A DNA stretch of 64,000 nucleotides from Notamacropus eugenii (GCF_028372415.1 NC_092875.1:146042856-146106855); one strand, 5' to 3'; positions 44,340 through 56,714 are shown, counted from the first letter of the stretch. Numbers and translations are program-made. Notes: a model not told the origin generated them from the sequence alone.

Positions 44340-45120
44340 AGTATAAGAGCTGTGACAAACCCAAGATGAGTTAATAAGTGGAATTTTCCATCTCGAGCAT
44401 GATTTTGTCTTTGATAGTGTTCCAACAGGGTAGTCCATTCATATGGAAAATCATATAAAGAGTATTTAAGCGCAAATGGCCATTTTAGTTGTTCCACCTA
44501 ACCAACTTGTCTCCCTCCCCTAGACTACTGCAGTGACCTCCTGAAAATGCTCCAAGGAAAACCTGAACCTTTCTGTCATTGAGTCTTTCCTGTCTTTTGC
44601 TGGAGCTGGAATATGCATTATGAATGTGCTCTGGGCTGCTGCCATTCTGTCAGTCAGGCAGATTTGGTTTTGTGATGCATTTAAATAGCCTTGGGGCTAA
44701 TTTGGAACGGAACAAAATAAATTGTGAGATTATTCTCTCTTGATTGACACTGAAAATATCTAATGAGAAAGGTACCATATGTACCAGTATTTTAATGAGG
44801 GTTTTGATCAATTTTTAAATGCTCTTAAATAAATCTCATTTCACATCAAATCTTGTGGAGCTGGATTTTACCCAGAGATTCTGACTTATTCGGCCATAGC
44901 ATGGGGGTGGGGTAGGGCAGGGATAAGAATCTAGTCTGCAGCTGGAGGGAATAAACTGTTAATCTTCAGAGTGAGAGCCTGATTTTTTTTGTCGATATGC
45001 TCAGGCAGCATGGGAATAACGAGGGAAAGAAAAAAAAATATGGAAAAGTTTTAGGAACAATTCTGTAGAAGCTTACCTAGGAATGCATGCATAGGACCAG
45101 ATGTTCCAGCTGTGTTAAAT
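44340..45120. other. Non-repetitive upstream stretch, possible conserved element
   Basis: This AT-rich block shows no repeat signature. It contains TGAATGTGCTCTGGGCTGCT and TGATGCATTTAAATAGCC-like AT-box sequence. It lies 1.2-1.9 kb upstream of DCSTAMP exon 2, so it could hold exon 1, the promoter or a regulatory element. Nothing in it proves a role. Confidence 0.25.
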
Positions 45121-45124
45121 TGAA

Positions 45125-45500
45125 TAGAAGCTTCACTTCATTCCCACAAATAGCTATTAAGTATGTGCTGTGTGCAAGCCACTATAGTAGGTACTGAGTT
45201 TGGAAGAAATAAAGAAAAGGACTCTGACCTCAAGAAGTTTAGAAGCTACTGGGATGGTACAGATTATACTCAGATAAGTAAATTCAAGGTAATTTAACGA
45301 AAGAGTACTGACAACTGGGAGAATAAAGGAAAGTTTCCATGAGGAGGTGGTATTTGAGTTGAATCATGAGGAAAGATAAAGGTTCTGAGAGCAGTATTGG
45401 TGGAAATGCATTCCAAACAGCTTGTACAAATGGATGGAGGCTAGAGATGTCATGTAAAATATAGTTCAGTTTGGCTATAATTTAGAATATATAAAGAAGA
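45125..45500 (-). mobile_element. L2 LINE 3' portion
   Basis: AGCTATTAAGTATGTGCTGT, TCTGACCTCAAGAAGTTTAG and GAGGTGGTATTTGAGTTGAA are antisense L2. Confidence 0.65.
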
Positions 45501-46054
45501 GAATTGTGAGCTAAAATCCCCTTTTATTCTCAGTTTTGAATTGTGGGAACTGCTGATAGTGAGTTACCAACCTTGGCTTCTAGCTCGTCATGCTAACAAA
45601 TTCAGTAAAGAAAGCAGCATTGAAACAATAAAACATTTAATTGGGGACAAAAAATATACAGTAATTAAAGGGGATTTACATATATTCTGAAATGAGTCCA
45701 AGGTTTGTCCATTTCTCTCCCATTCACACCCTCCAGTGTATCTTGAGAACTACAGGAGAGGCATGCAGCCAAAGTAGATACCTTATTACGGAAGGCTTCA
45801 GGCAAAGGGCTAAAGCTGTGTCTTGTCTTGGTGTCTTCTTGTCTCAGGTGCTACTCATAGATAGAACTAGATGGTATAATAAAGTGGTGTCAAACAAATA
45901 GAAACAGATCACTATAGTCTGTATTTACTTAGAAAACCACAAATTAACATTATCTACATTTTATTATATTTTTACTTATTTGGCTAAACATTTCCTAGTT
46001 ACATTTTAATTGATTCTTGACCCCACTGGAGTTTTATGGTTTAACACTTGTGAG

Positions 46055-46425
46055 GTGAGGTAGAGAATAGAATGTCAAACCTGGAGTCAGGAAGACTAGA
46101 TGTCACATTTTGCATCAATCACTTACTTAGCTGTGTGAGTCAGAGCAGTCTGTAAGAGTTAGATTCTTCATTTGTAAAATGGGGAATAGTAACAGATCTA
46201 CTCCACAAGGCTATTGTGAGGACTAAATGAGATTTTATATATATATGCACACACACATATATATGTATACCTACATACACATATGTGTGCATGTATACAT
46301 GGATGTATGTATACACACACCTGTGTGTATATATATGTATATACACAATACACATGTGATATATAATAAGTTAGATATATATTTATATAATGCTTTGGAA
46401 ATCTTTAAGTGTTATATAAGTATTA
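46055..46425 (+). mobile_element. THER1/MIR-like SINE with internal microsatellite
   Basis: AACCTGGAGTCAGGAAGACT, TTCTTCATTTGTAAAATGGG and TGTGAGGACTAAATGAGATT lead into a TATATG/CACATA microsatellite (46232-46390). The SINE tail (GCTTTGGAAATCTTTAAGTG) follows it. Confidence 0.65.
46232..46390. repeat. TATATG/CACACA microsatellite
   Basis: Alternating TATATA, TGTGTG and CACACA blocks, partly self-complementary. Confidence 0.9.
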
Positions 46426-46584
46426 CAGAAGGGTGACATAATCAGACCTATGTTTTAGGAAAATCATTTAGCTACCATTATATTCCTGTAGTTTACCCAG
46501 CTACTCCTAGGTTCTGATTAATTTCCCAGATTGGCCATCTGTTTTGCCTGGTCAAAAACTCCAGCAGACCCTTCCATCAATCAG

Positions 46585-47640
46585 ACAGCTAGTCGATAAA
46601 CATTTGCTATAAATAGGCACCAACTAAATACCAGGCGCTGTGCTAATGTCTGGGGATACAAAAAGAGGCAAAAGATAACCCCTGTTTTCAAGAAACTCAC
46701 ACTCTGATGGGGGAAACAATGAGTCCACAATATGTATGAACAAGCTAAATTTAGGATAAATTAGAAAAAATTAAGAGAGGGAAAAACACTAGAATTAAAA
46801 GCAGTTGGGAACGGCTTCATATAGAAGTTGAGATTTTAGTTGGAACTTGAAGGAAGAAAGGGAATCCAGTAGGCAGAGATGAGGAGGGAGAATTTTTCCA
46901 GTTTGGGGGACCACCGGAGAAAATGACTGGAGCTAGAGATGAAATGTTGTGTTTGAGGAACAGCACGGTGGGCAGTGTCACCGAGTCAAAGAGTACCTGA
47001 TGGGGAATAAGATGTAAGAAGGCAGGAAAGTTAGGAGAGAGCAAGGTTATGAAGGCTTTGAATACCCAAATAGGATTTTGCATTTGATCTTGGATGTGAT
47101 AGGAAACCACTGGAGTTTGAGTTAGAGGGGTGACAGAGTTCACCTATGTTTTAGGAAAATTACTTCACTGGCTAAATGGAGTATGTTAGAGTGGGAAGAA
47201 ACTAGAGGTGGTCAGCCACTAGCAGCAAAGTGGTAGCAGTATCAGATGAGAGAATGGGGCATATTGGAGCTCTGCAATGGCAACAGATTGAATATGTCAT
47301 GGTAAAAAATAGTGACGAATCAAGAATAACACCTGGGTCTTCAGTCTGAAGGGCTGGGAGGATGGTGGTGGCCAGGTTTAGGGAAAAAGATAATGAGTTC
47401 CACTTTGGACATGTTGAGTTTAAGACGTCTACTGGATAGTCTGGGATGTCTGAGAAGTAATTGGAGAGGCAAGATTTGAGATCAGCAGATGAGTTGGGAC
47501 AATAGGTAGAATTGAGAATTATCAGTAAAGAGATAGTAATTAAGTCCATGGGAGCTGAAGAGATTGCCAAGTGAAGTAGCACAGAGGGGAAAAAAGAGGT
47601 CTCAGAATAGAAGTAGGACATCAAACTTCTTGGCAAGAGA
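46585..47640 (-). mobile_element. L2 LINE 3' portion
   Basis: The copy reads from the terminus (GTCGATAAACATTTGCTATA, CCAGGCGCTGTGCTAATGTC) to AATTAAGTCCATGGGAGCTG and AAGTGAAGTAGCACAGAGGG, in antisense L2 order. No open frame is intact. Confidence 0.8.
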
Positions 47641-47779
47641 AATTTCTTCCTCCAACAGTTTCACCTAGAGGAGGGAAAAAGGAGCAGCCTTCCTCAGTTG
47701 CTGATGGGAAAACCTCTTCTCAACTCCTTCATGCACTACTGCCCACCTTTCACACAGAGATTCTTGTTCTTCCTGAGAG

Positions 47780-47780
<1 letters not shown>

Positions 47781-47807
<27 letters not shown>
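47781..47807 (+). repeat. Poly-A tract, 27 A
   Basis: Uninterrupted A run, followed by GGAGGGGGGGAAA. It sits between two antisense L2 segments and may be the tail of a sequence inserted between them (about 47640-47780) that I cannot name. Confidence 0.9.
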
Positions 47808-47810
<3 letters not shown>

Positions 47811-47919
47811 GGGGGGGAAACAGCAGAGGGAGGGGAGCTGCAGAAAACCTGGTTCTTGAGCACCAAAAGCTGAGCCTTCTATTAAGTTGGATCCAGATTC
47901 TAGAAGACCTTAAACACAA

Positions 47920-48860
47920 AGCTGAGGAGTTTTGTATTTCATTCTATAGGCAAAAGGGACCCACTGAAGGCTCTTGAGCAGAAAATCGCCTTTGTCACAC
48001 TTGAACCTCAAAGTCTATTAGCAACCTTGTAGAGAATAGATTAGAAAAGAGGGAAACTGAGAGTAAGGAGATAAGGAAGCTACTGCAATAGTGTAGGAAG
48101 AAGTGAAAAGAGACTGAACTAAGGCAATGACTGTTGGAAGTAGGCAGATGGGAGAGATGTTATAGAGGTCAAATAGACAAGAATTGTCCAATGTTTGAAT
48201 GTAGGGGAAGGTAAGGAAGTGAGATAAAAGTAAGGACGACTCAATTTATGGAAGTGGATAATTGGAAAAAGGGTGGCAAAAGAAAAAGAAACTTGGCAGA
48301 GGGGTAGGTGTAATCAATAAAACATTTATTATGATCACCCACTATGTGCCAGTCATTGGGCTAACTGAGGATACAACTAAGAAAGGCAATTTTTCACTCA
48401 AAGAGCTTACAATCTGATTGGCCTGTGGGCTGGGGAACAGGCTGAGTAAGACAGTAGACGAAGGAAGCTGAAAAGGAGAGGGAATATAGGGAGAAAGATG
48501 CTAAATTCTATTTTTGACATCTTGAGTTCGAGGTGCCAACTGGACACTCAGATAGTAGAATCTAACAGGCAAGTTGTGACAGGAGGCTAGAGATCAGGAG
48601 GGCTTAGGGCTAGCACTATAGATGGTGGAATCTTATGCAACAAGATAGTTGAACCTATGAGACCTAATGAGATTACCAAGGGAGAGAATATAGAGTGAGA
48701 AGAGAAGAGGGCCCAGAATGGATCCTTGAGGGACACCCAGGTTTAAGAAGAAGCATATAGATAATGAACCAGTGAAGAAAAGAGAGGAAGGACAGAAAGG
48801 AGTCACAGAAGGGTTCAGCCAGGGAAATGTGTCTAAATATATGTTAAACTACTGTAGAAC
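47920..48860 (-). mobile_element. L2 or L2-related LINE, with nested L2 terminus
   Basis: ATTCTATAGGCAAAAGGGAC, ACTGCAATAGTGTAGGAAGA and GAGGGCCCAGAATGGATCCT are antisense L2-like blocks. A second L2 terminus (48318-48425, ACATTTATTATGATCACCCA) interrupts it. Confidence 0.6.
48318..48425 (-). mobile_element. Nested L2 3' terminus
   Basis: CCACTATGTGCCAGTCATTG and CAAAGAGCTTACAATCTGAT are the extreme 3' end of L2, inside another L2-like element. Confidence 0.6.
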
Positions 48861-49279
48861 AAGTATTAGGAAAAGTACAAGATGCTCTACAATAAGGTCC
48901 TCCTACCAATCATGGGGATAGGCCATATTGTCATAGAAGAGTAGGTACCACAATGCCACTCCACTGAGATTTAAGGGAGCAACCGGGGTGGGGGGTGGGG
49001 GGAAGGAGTAGAGGAGTTGAGTAATTTCTGCTGTCATTAAGAGAATATAAGGGTATTCCCATTAACTTCCAGCTACATTTGTGGTTCCATTAATGTTTCC
49101 TTTCTTCATGAACTAATGACATTCTCTTTCCTTGAAGTTCACTCTCAAATATACCAGTTGTCCATTATTTCTTGATTCTGAGGAGTCAACATTCTCCAAT
49201 AATAATAATGTGGGGTAGACCTGAAGAGCTAGAAGGATGGTATCTCCATTAAGACATAGAGTTCAGAGAAGTAACAGAA

Positions 49280-49495
49280 TATTTACATAGCCCTTCAAAG
49301 TTTGCAAATCACTTCACACTCATTATCTTGTTTGAGCCTCACAACAATGCCGTGAAGTAGATGATCAATGTTAGTGTTCCTACTTTACAGGTGAGGAAAC
49401 TGAGGCTCAGAGGGATTCAGTGGTTATGCAAATGGTAAGTATCAGAGGTAGCATTTGAACCCAAGCCTTCCTAACACCAGATATAATACTCTATC
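49280..49495 (-). mobile_element. THER1/MIR-like SINE
   Basis: CACACTCATTATCTTGTTTG, TTACAGGTGAGGAAACTGAG and GCATTTGAACCCAAGCCTTC are antisense tail, core and B-box region. Confidence 0.75.
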
Positions 49496-49624
49496 CTTTC
49501 TCCCATTCACCCATCAAATGATTTTGGACTTGATTTAGGGGTAAGCTGTCCATTTTCTTTCTTTATTCCTTCATTTATGATTTACCCTAATCCATTCCTG
49601 GATTTGTTCCATAGTTAGAAGAAT

Positions 49625-50154
49625 ACATCAATCAATCAGTCCATCAACAAAATTTGTTAAGTGCCATTATCTACCAGGCACTGTGCTAAGTGATGAGGAT
49701 ACAAAAAAAGGGCCAAATATAATCCCTGCTCTCAAGGAGCTCACATTTTAAGAGGGGAGGTAACACGCAGACAACTAAGTATAGATAAGACATAGATAGG
49801 GCAAATTGGAGATAATCTCAAGGGGAAGGCACTAAGATAAGGACTTAGAAAGCCTTCTTGCAGAAGGTAGGACTTTACCTGAACAGTGGTTTGAAGGAAA
49901 CCAGACATGAGGAAAGAGAATACTCCAGATAATGGGGCATAGCCAATGAAAAAAGTATGGAGTTAGGAAATGGAATTGTCTTATTTGAGGAAAAGCAAGG
50001 AGGCCAGTGTCCCTGGATCACAGAACACAGTGGACTATGTAAGGTTTAAGAATACTGAAAAGATTAAAAAAAAAGAAAAGTTGGGACTTTAAAAGCCCAA
50101 CAGAGGATTTGATATATAATCCTAGAGGTAATGGGGGCCACTGGAGTTTAATAG

Positions 50155-50206
<52 letters not shown>

Positions 50207-50500
50207 TGGCCCTACTTGAGCGTTAGAAGATTGATTTCACAGTTTAGAAGAGAATGGATTAGAATGGGGAGAGACTTTAGTTATACAGATCAAGCAACAG
50301 ATTACTGCAGTAGTCTAGGGAGTTAGAGTCTGCACCAAGGTGTTGGCAGTGTCAGAGGAAAGATAAGTGTTCAGAGAGATTTTCAAAGGGTAGAAACAAT
50401 GACTTTTTGACAAATGATCAGATATTGGGAGTGACAGAGAGAGGGAGAAGTTGAGAATGACACCTTGTTGTAAGCCTGGACAACTGAGATAATGATGGTA
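49625..50500 (-). mobile_element. L2 LINE 3' portion with (TG)n
   Basis: TACCAGGCACTGTGCTAAGT, CTGCTCTCAAGGAGCTCACA and AGATTACTGCAGTAGTCTAG are antisense L2. A (TG)n tract occupies 50156-50203. Confidence 0.8.
50156..50203 (+). repeat. (TG)n microsatellite within L2
   Basis: At least 23 TG units directly after the L2 block CCACTGGAGTTTAATAGA. Confidence 0.95.
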
Positions 50501-50599
50501 TCTGATGGTAATTGGGAAGCTAATATCCTTCCCAACCCACTCTTAATGCCTGAGTGGGAAACTGATGTTTCCCATACATTGTCCATTTCAAACAGATCA

Positions 50600-51490
50600 A
50601 TTTAAGGCATAAACTCAAATTCTAGTCTTTCTGTTACTAGTTAGATAGGGCTAGGTACTAGATGTAAAGTTTCTTTTCTACAGAGGTTTCCAATTAAGAA
50701 TACTCCCTCTGTCAATGCAGGCTGGAAATCTCTTTACATTTTGTCTTCTTTTGGAGTTACCTGGGAGCACTGAACACTTGGCTGAATCGTCAAACAGTAT
50801 GTGCCATAGTCAAAACTCAAACCCTCATTTTCCTGGTTCCAAAACCTGTTCCTTATCCACTATACCACACTGCTTCTTACTGACAGGAGCTATTCTAAAT
50901 AGGTCATCCTGTAGGACTTTGTCTAGAATCCAAGTAGTTTTCTTTGAGAAGGATCAGAATTCCCAAGCACTCTTTTATTTTTACCAAGGAGCAAAATTTC
51001 TGAGAATAAATCACACAATTTTATTTGTTTGCTAGGAAATTAATAATACATGTTCTGGCTCCCTTTTTCCCTCTATTGCTTTCATTTTTAAAAAACAATA
51101 TGCCATAATATAGACATTTCTCAGGGAGCTTGAAGCAGATTTATGTGCATATTAACACTTTAACATCCTGTAATAAAATCTAATAACAATTAAATAAGAT
51201 ATACGGTTGCAATTTTGTCCTATAATTGGCACATGCTGTCTCAACAAGCATCAACTTCAATTTTATATTCCTTTTTTTCACACAGAAAACAGCATGTCTC
51301 AAATGATAGGTAAGATATTTCCTGCAAAAAACAGGTCCTTCCTCATTTTGGTCTTAAGTCTATGCTGTGGTCTAAAAGGCAGAGCCTTGGACCCTCTTCC
51401 CCCACACCAGCCCCTTTCTCTAATCCACAGGCCGCTCTTCTCATCTGCTTTTAGCATTGAAATTCTTGAGTACTTCATCGATCCATTCAT
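50600..51490. other. Mostly non-repetitive upstream stretch
   Basis: A degenerate MIR-like block lies near 50800-50880 (CATTTTCCTGGTTCCAAAAC). The part at 51000-51260 is AT-rich and looks unique. Short frames at 50715-51035 and 51207-51530 have no recognisable similarity. Confidence 0.4.
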
Positions 51491-51960
51491 TCATTCAATA
51501 AGCAATTATGAAAGATATTATGAATTATGAAATACATGTGTTAGACACTGCTTGTCACTGGTGGGAAAAGACAAAAATCAAATAGCCCCTGCCCTCAAGG
51601 GCATTCTTCTGAGGCAAAATTAACTGTATCCACAGAAAATATATATACTAAGTAAAGACAAAGCAACATGGAATTGTATACTAATAACTGGGGTAACAAG
51701 GAAAGACCTCAGGCTAGAGATGGTGCTTGAGCTGAGCCTTTAAGGGAGCTAGAATTTGTAAAGGATGCAAGGAGAGAATATGTTCCAAACATAGGGGACA
51801 ACTTGTGTGAAGGCATGGAAACTAGAGATAAAATATTATGTAAGGAGAAGAGCAAACTAGACAAAGGGGAAACGAAGGGAAGTAATGTGTGGTAAACATG
51901 GCAAGATAGCTGGATGCATATTCGAGAAGGGTTTAAATGCCAAATGGTGACTGACCTCTG
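51490..51960 (-). mobile_element. L2 LINE 3' portion
   Basis: CCCTGCCCTCAAGGGCATTC, TTGAGCTGAGCCTTTAAGGG and TGGTAAACATGGCAAGATAG are antisense L2. Confidence 0.7.
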
Positions 51961-51964
51961 TTCC

Positions 51965-54050
51965 TCATTCGTCTGGTTTCAATTTTGGTGGAGTTTGGAT
52001 TGTTCTCAACGATGATCCCTGGAAATTTCCAGGGATTCCAGGAACTCATTGACTTACTATTTGGGCTCTGGGAGATGGTAAATCTCCTGGTTCCAAAGGA
52101 CTTGTAACTTTCATATGTTGTGGAAAACCCTTGATCATCACCTTCCCAGCGACAGTGACAAGGGGGTGGGATTCTTAGTCAATTAAAAGAAGAGAGAGCT
52201 TCCAATGGGTTTTCTCTTGCTTGAAATCTGCTGTGTGGCACACAGTATACTCTCTCTAGACTTCCTGTGAAGTAGGTGAGGAGGCTGCTTCCCTCTCCCA
52301 GGCACCCGATGTCCCTCCACTGTTCCCCCATGAAATATGGACTCAACTTCTTGAACATGGACCTGGAACCTGGGCTACCTTTTCTGCTTTGTGTTTTCCT
52401 TCCTTGAATAGGAATAAGTTTAGGCTGAATATGTTCAAACTTTGAGATGTTCTTCTGAGTTCTAGAAGTCTGAAGGTCCTGGATCCAATGATTGACAGTG
52501 CTCGTAGCAGAAGTAGATTCTGGGAGAATATGGCGCTGACAAGTGAATTAACCTAAACCTGGCTTGTTTTTTTTTTATTTGTTTCTTTTTGCAAACAAAA
52601 ATGTTCTTTGAGTGTTTTCAACAGTGAAGAGTCAAGGAAAAATAAATGTAAACTGCCTAATTAGCAGTCTTGCAAACAGCTGTATGGTCTAATGGAGTTT
52701 GTCTTAACCTCCCAGCAGATTGTATCAGTAATTATAAGTTAAATTACTGAATCCTTTTTTTAGTAGTTCTGTAAGTGCATACTGTAAGATTTTTACATTT
52801 TTCTTTCACATGTTTTTTACCATTTCCTTCCTCTTTTTAGGAAATCCTAGAAATGAGCCTTGACTTGAACTAAAAGAATAATTGTTCTTGGGGCACCACA
52901 ATAGGGGTTTAGTGAGTCAAAGAATGTGAGAATAGGGAACCTAGTAAATCACATGCCTAAATACAGTATAGGAAATGGGCATGATATTTCCCTTCCCCCT
53001 ACCCATTCTCCTCCTCTGGGCCCAGCATCTGTTTCTCCACATTGTACAATAGTAGGGTTGAAGTGCCCGTGACACTGATCTATTCTTTAGAGGTATTAAT
53101 GACGATATTGGAAAGGGATTGCTGGGAATCAAAGTGTCTATTAAATCTAGTTCTCAGTTTATGGTTGTTTTGGAGACTTTGGACTCTTTCCCTGGAGACC
53201 TTTACCAAGAGAGAAGATGCTGAGTCCTTGCTCTCCATGCACAACAGGCCTTTGGTTCAGCCTAGTGTCAGGATTAAAGACTGACTTGGATGGTCTTGTC
53301 TATATAGTCCTATGATTCTATACATTCCTCTCTTAGTAATTCATTTTTGCTGACTGTCCTGGTATTTTCAATTCTTAGAACAGCTTAATATAATAATAAA
53401 ATAACAACTGCCAGTTAGTGTTAAAAATTTTCAAACTGCTTTACAGACATTATCTCATTTGAGTACGTGACTGTTCTTTTTTTTCTCTCCAGATATCTTC
53501 TCAAATTCTTAGACAAAATTCCCAGCCAAAGCCCTTGACAGGCTTGTGAACTCTAATGAACATTGTTTTGCTAGTTCCTTTCCAAGAAGTTTTGTCAACA
53601 GATACATACATGACAAATATTCAGGCCTTTTACTTATTTCCCCATCAGAAATGTGGGAGAACAAACTTCTCTGACCTCGTTAAAACTGCAAATTAGCTTT
53701 TGCTTATCTTATATATGTAGCTCAACTAATTTCTTTCTGTCTTTATATTTAAATGTAGTTAAAATTCCTTTGCTGAATTCTTTCCGCTCATCACTAAAGA
53801 TGTGGTTTTAGAGTGGGCAAACCTCTCAGTTTGATAGAGCAGGCTATATCCTTTATGGATAGGGGGTGCAAGTGGAAGTAGGGGAGTAGGGGAACCCCAC
53901 ACCTTCTCAATATTACCTATGGCTTCTTGGTCTGATTCCAAATGCATTTCCTCAACATCAATGAAACACTGATATTCAAATGTAAGTGCAATAATTATTT
54001 ATTTTTATAATAATAATAGCTAAAATTTTTATAGTAGAGAAGGGAAAATG
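51965..54050. other. Upstream stretch with no recognised gene or repeat
   Basis: Apart from a MIR-like tail near 53400-53465 (AACTGCTTTACAGACATTAT), I recognise nothing. It holds the 22-base palindrome at 52015-52036 and an AT-rich block at 52560-52860. Confidence 0.45.
52015..52036. other. 22-base perfect palindrome
   Basis: The half-site ATCCCTGGAAA is followed without spacer by its exact complement. The centre, GGAAATTTCC, fits the NF-kB consensus GGGRNWYYCC except at the third base, and contains GGAAA cores usable by NFAT. The sequence is certain; any role is inference. Confidence 0.9.
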
Positions 54051-54054
54051 TACT

Positions 54055-54300
54055 CATCTATACTATGTGCCAGGCACTATACAAAGCATTTTACAAATTT
54101 TTTTTTATTTGATCTTCACAACAGCCTTGGAGGTAGGTGCTATTATTAGCAACTCCATTTAGCAGATGAGAAAATTGAGCTAAAGAGAGATTAATTGACT
54201 TGCTTAGAGTAACACAGCTAGTGTAACTGAGGGTGGATTTGAACTCAGGTCTTCCTGACTCTGGGCTTAATTAATACTCCACTTCATTACCTACACAATT
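54055..54300 (-). mobile_element. THER1/MIR-like SINE
   Basis: GTGCCAGGCACTATACAAAG, GCAGATGAGAAAATTGAGCT and GAACTCAGGTCTTCCTGACT are antisense tail, core and head. Confidence 0.75.
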
Positions 54301-55051
54301 GCTTCAAATGTTTTAAAGTTTGTGAAGCACCACACTCATACATATATTAAATATGTGTATATATGTATCTATACATGTATATATATGTACATGTATACAT
54401 ATATAAAATATCATTTGACCTTTTCAGAGATTTACAAAGCCTTTTCCTCACCACTATTCTATAATATATGTTTTATAATATCATTATATATCTTTTATAG
54501 ATGAAGAAAATGAGGTTCAGAGAAGGGAAATTCTAGTGAGGTTGTATATCATATGGCTAAGTCAACTTCAGGTTCAGAATTTTAACCTAATCTCTCCATG
54601 TATTTTCTGCTATACCAAGTTGCTTCTTCAAAACATAAATATATGTTTTTAAAAAATACTTCCACTGTTTCGTAATAACCTATGTATATATATATATATC
54701 TGTTAGGCCCTATTAATGAAGCTGACTGTAAAGAAAAGAATCTCAGTTCTATATTTTTCTTAGCTATTTATAATTATACTTTTTTCACTGATTTGCCCTT
54801 TCATTTTTCTGACTACCAGTTTGCGTATTTACTCCAGGCCCACTGGCTTAGCGTCCCTTTCAGAGAATCACCACCCCCAAACTGGACTTTATCCTCTGGA
54901 AAGGTAGGAGGTAAGGAGAAAGGGAGGATGTGAATGTTTATGTTAATGTTAGAAACCAACACATAGCAGCAACTTCCAATTGGAAAGTGGAAAAGTGCCT
55001 TAAGCCATAGAAAAAATACAAACCTATGTTTATTTGGAGATAAGGAAAAAT

Positions 55052-55246
55052 AGTGTGTGTGCATGTGTGTGTGTTTATGTGTGTGTGTGAGTATATACAT
55101 ATGTGTATGTGCACACACACACACACACTCCAAGCTCTCTCTCCCTCCCTCCCTTTCTCTCTCTCTCTCTGTATATGTGTATATAAATATATATGTGCAT
55201 GTATATGTATGTATATATGTGTGTGCATGTACATGTGTGTGTATTT
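55052..55246. repeat. Compound (TG)n, (CA)n, (CT)n and (TATG)n repeat
   Basis: A TG run is followed directly by a CA run (around 55105-55130), then CTCC/CTCT and TATG runs. Frames on both strands are Cys/His/Val low complexity. Confidence 0.9.
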
Positions 55247-56129
55247 GCCTTTTGACCCTAAAAAAGTTTATTCAAGACTACTATTCCTTTTGCCTGGACT
55301 CCTTAAGTTCTTCTCCCCACCCCACCCCCACTCTCAAACTTCCTCCTACACCCATCTTCTTTTATCCCTTCTGATTTCTTAAGATCTTTAGAAAAAAAAA
55401 AAAGCAGATGAGGCACAGTCAGTTACTTCTCTGACTACCAGCCTTTCCAACTTCCCTTTTTTCTTCTTCCCCAAATCTGTAATGTTTATTTTATTGCTTC
55501 CTTAACCAGAATATCCCTTACTCATTTCACCCTTTAAATCTTTTCCTGTTCATAAAATCACAGCATCTCAGAGTTGGAGGGGCTTCCAAGGCGACCTAAG
55601 CCAACATCAAGGTGGGCTTCCTTTTTCACCCTTCCCTTTCAGTCACTGCCAACCAGAAATATTCACCAACTCATCCCTCTTGCCTTTGTCCTGGGACAGA
55701 AGGAAGCCAAGATGCCCCCTTTTTAGCTCCTCTCAACCTCTGTCTCAAGAAGCCATTTGCTGGCCTCCCTAGCATAGCTTTAGTTTGACACAGGAAACAA
55801 TTCCCTCTCACATCTGCGCAGTCCTCCAAGCCAGCATCAAAGCTAGCTGACAATTTCATTTTTCTTTCAAGGGTAGATAGCTATTATACAAAGGGAGAAA
55901 AAAGTGTCTCTTCACAGTGTGTGCAAAAGTAGCAAGGAATAAAAAAAGAGAATAGTGAGAAGCGGACAGACCCTAGATGAGAGGCATTCAAAGACCTGAA
56001 ACATGTATCTGTGTAGAGCTCATGTGGATCAGAGGCTTTGTCTCTTTTTAGGCAAGGATGTGCCGTGGATAGGGGTAGCAAAAATGAGCAGGCTGTGTGT
56101 CTCCATTCAGTGCATTTGAGCAAATAAAA

Positions 56130-56700
56130 GAAAGTTACCGGCTTCAGATCTTTGTTTTTCTTGAGAGGTTAAAAATGTTGGTACCAAGAGTCCATGCTTA
56201 CTGCAGAGGGCACTAGGGATTCACAGTTCTTCCAAAGCCCAATGCAACCAGCTTTCTGAAAAACAAGGAAGACCAAAAACTCTTTGGCAACATACCACCT
56301 ATCTGCTAAGCTAAGTAGCTGAGAATTCTTAAGGTGAGCACAAAATGCCTTAGTTATAGGATCAAGATGGTGGTTGAAACAAATGAGTCTTTAAAAAAAA
56401 AAATAATTAAAGTGCCCAGATAAATGGCTACCCCTTAAGGACTTTGTAGAATTTGGAATATTGAAGAAGTAAATCAAGGAGGCTGCCCCTGAGCTGTCAC
56501 CCATAAAAACTATACATTCCCTTTTAATGAAAGAGCCAAATGAACAAATCCTTCTTTCTGGAAAATTACTGGGTCAAGTGACCTTGCAAGAATACCTCTT
56601 GTCCCCCTCTCCTTCTCTGGGAACTGTATCTATTTGCCGATTCATTACAAATTAATAAAAATAAATATCAGTTCTGGTTGCCACTTGCGCCAATGTGGAA
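56130..56700. other. Stretch with no recognised gene or repeat
   Basis: Unremarkable sequence; an A-rich run lies at 56393-56402. Confidence 0.5.
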
Positions 56701-56714
56701 ACCAATGGCTTCTA

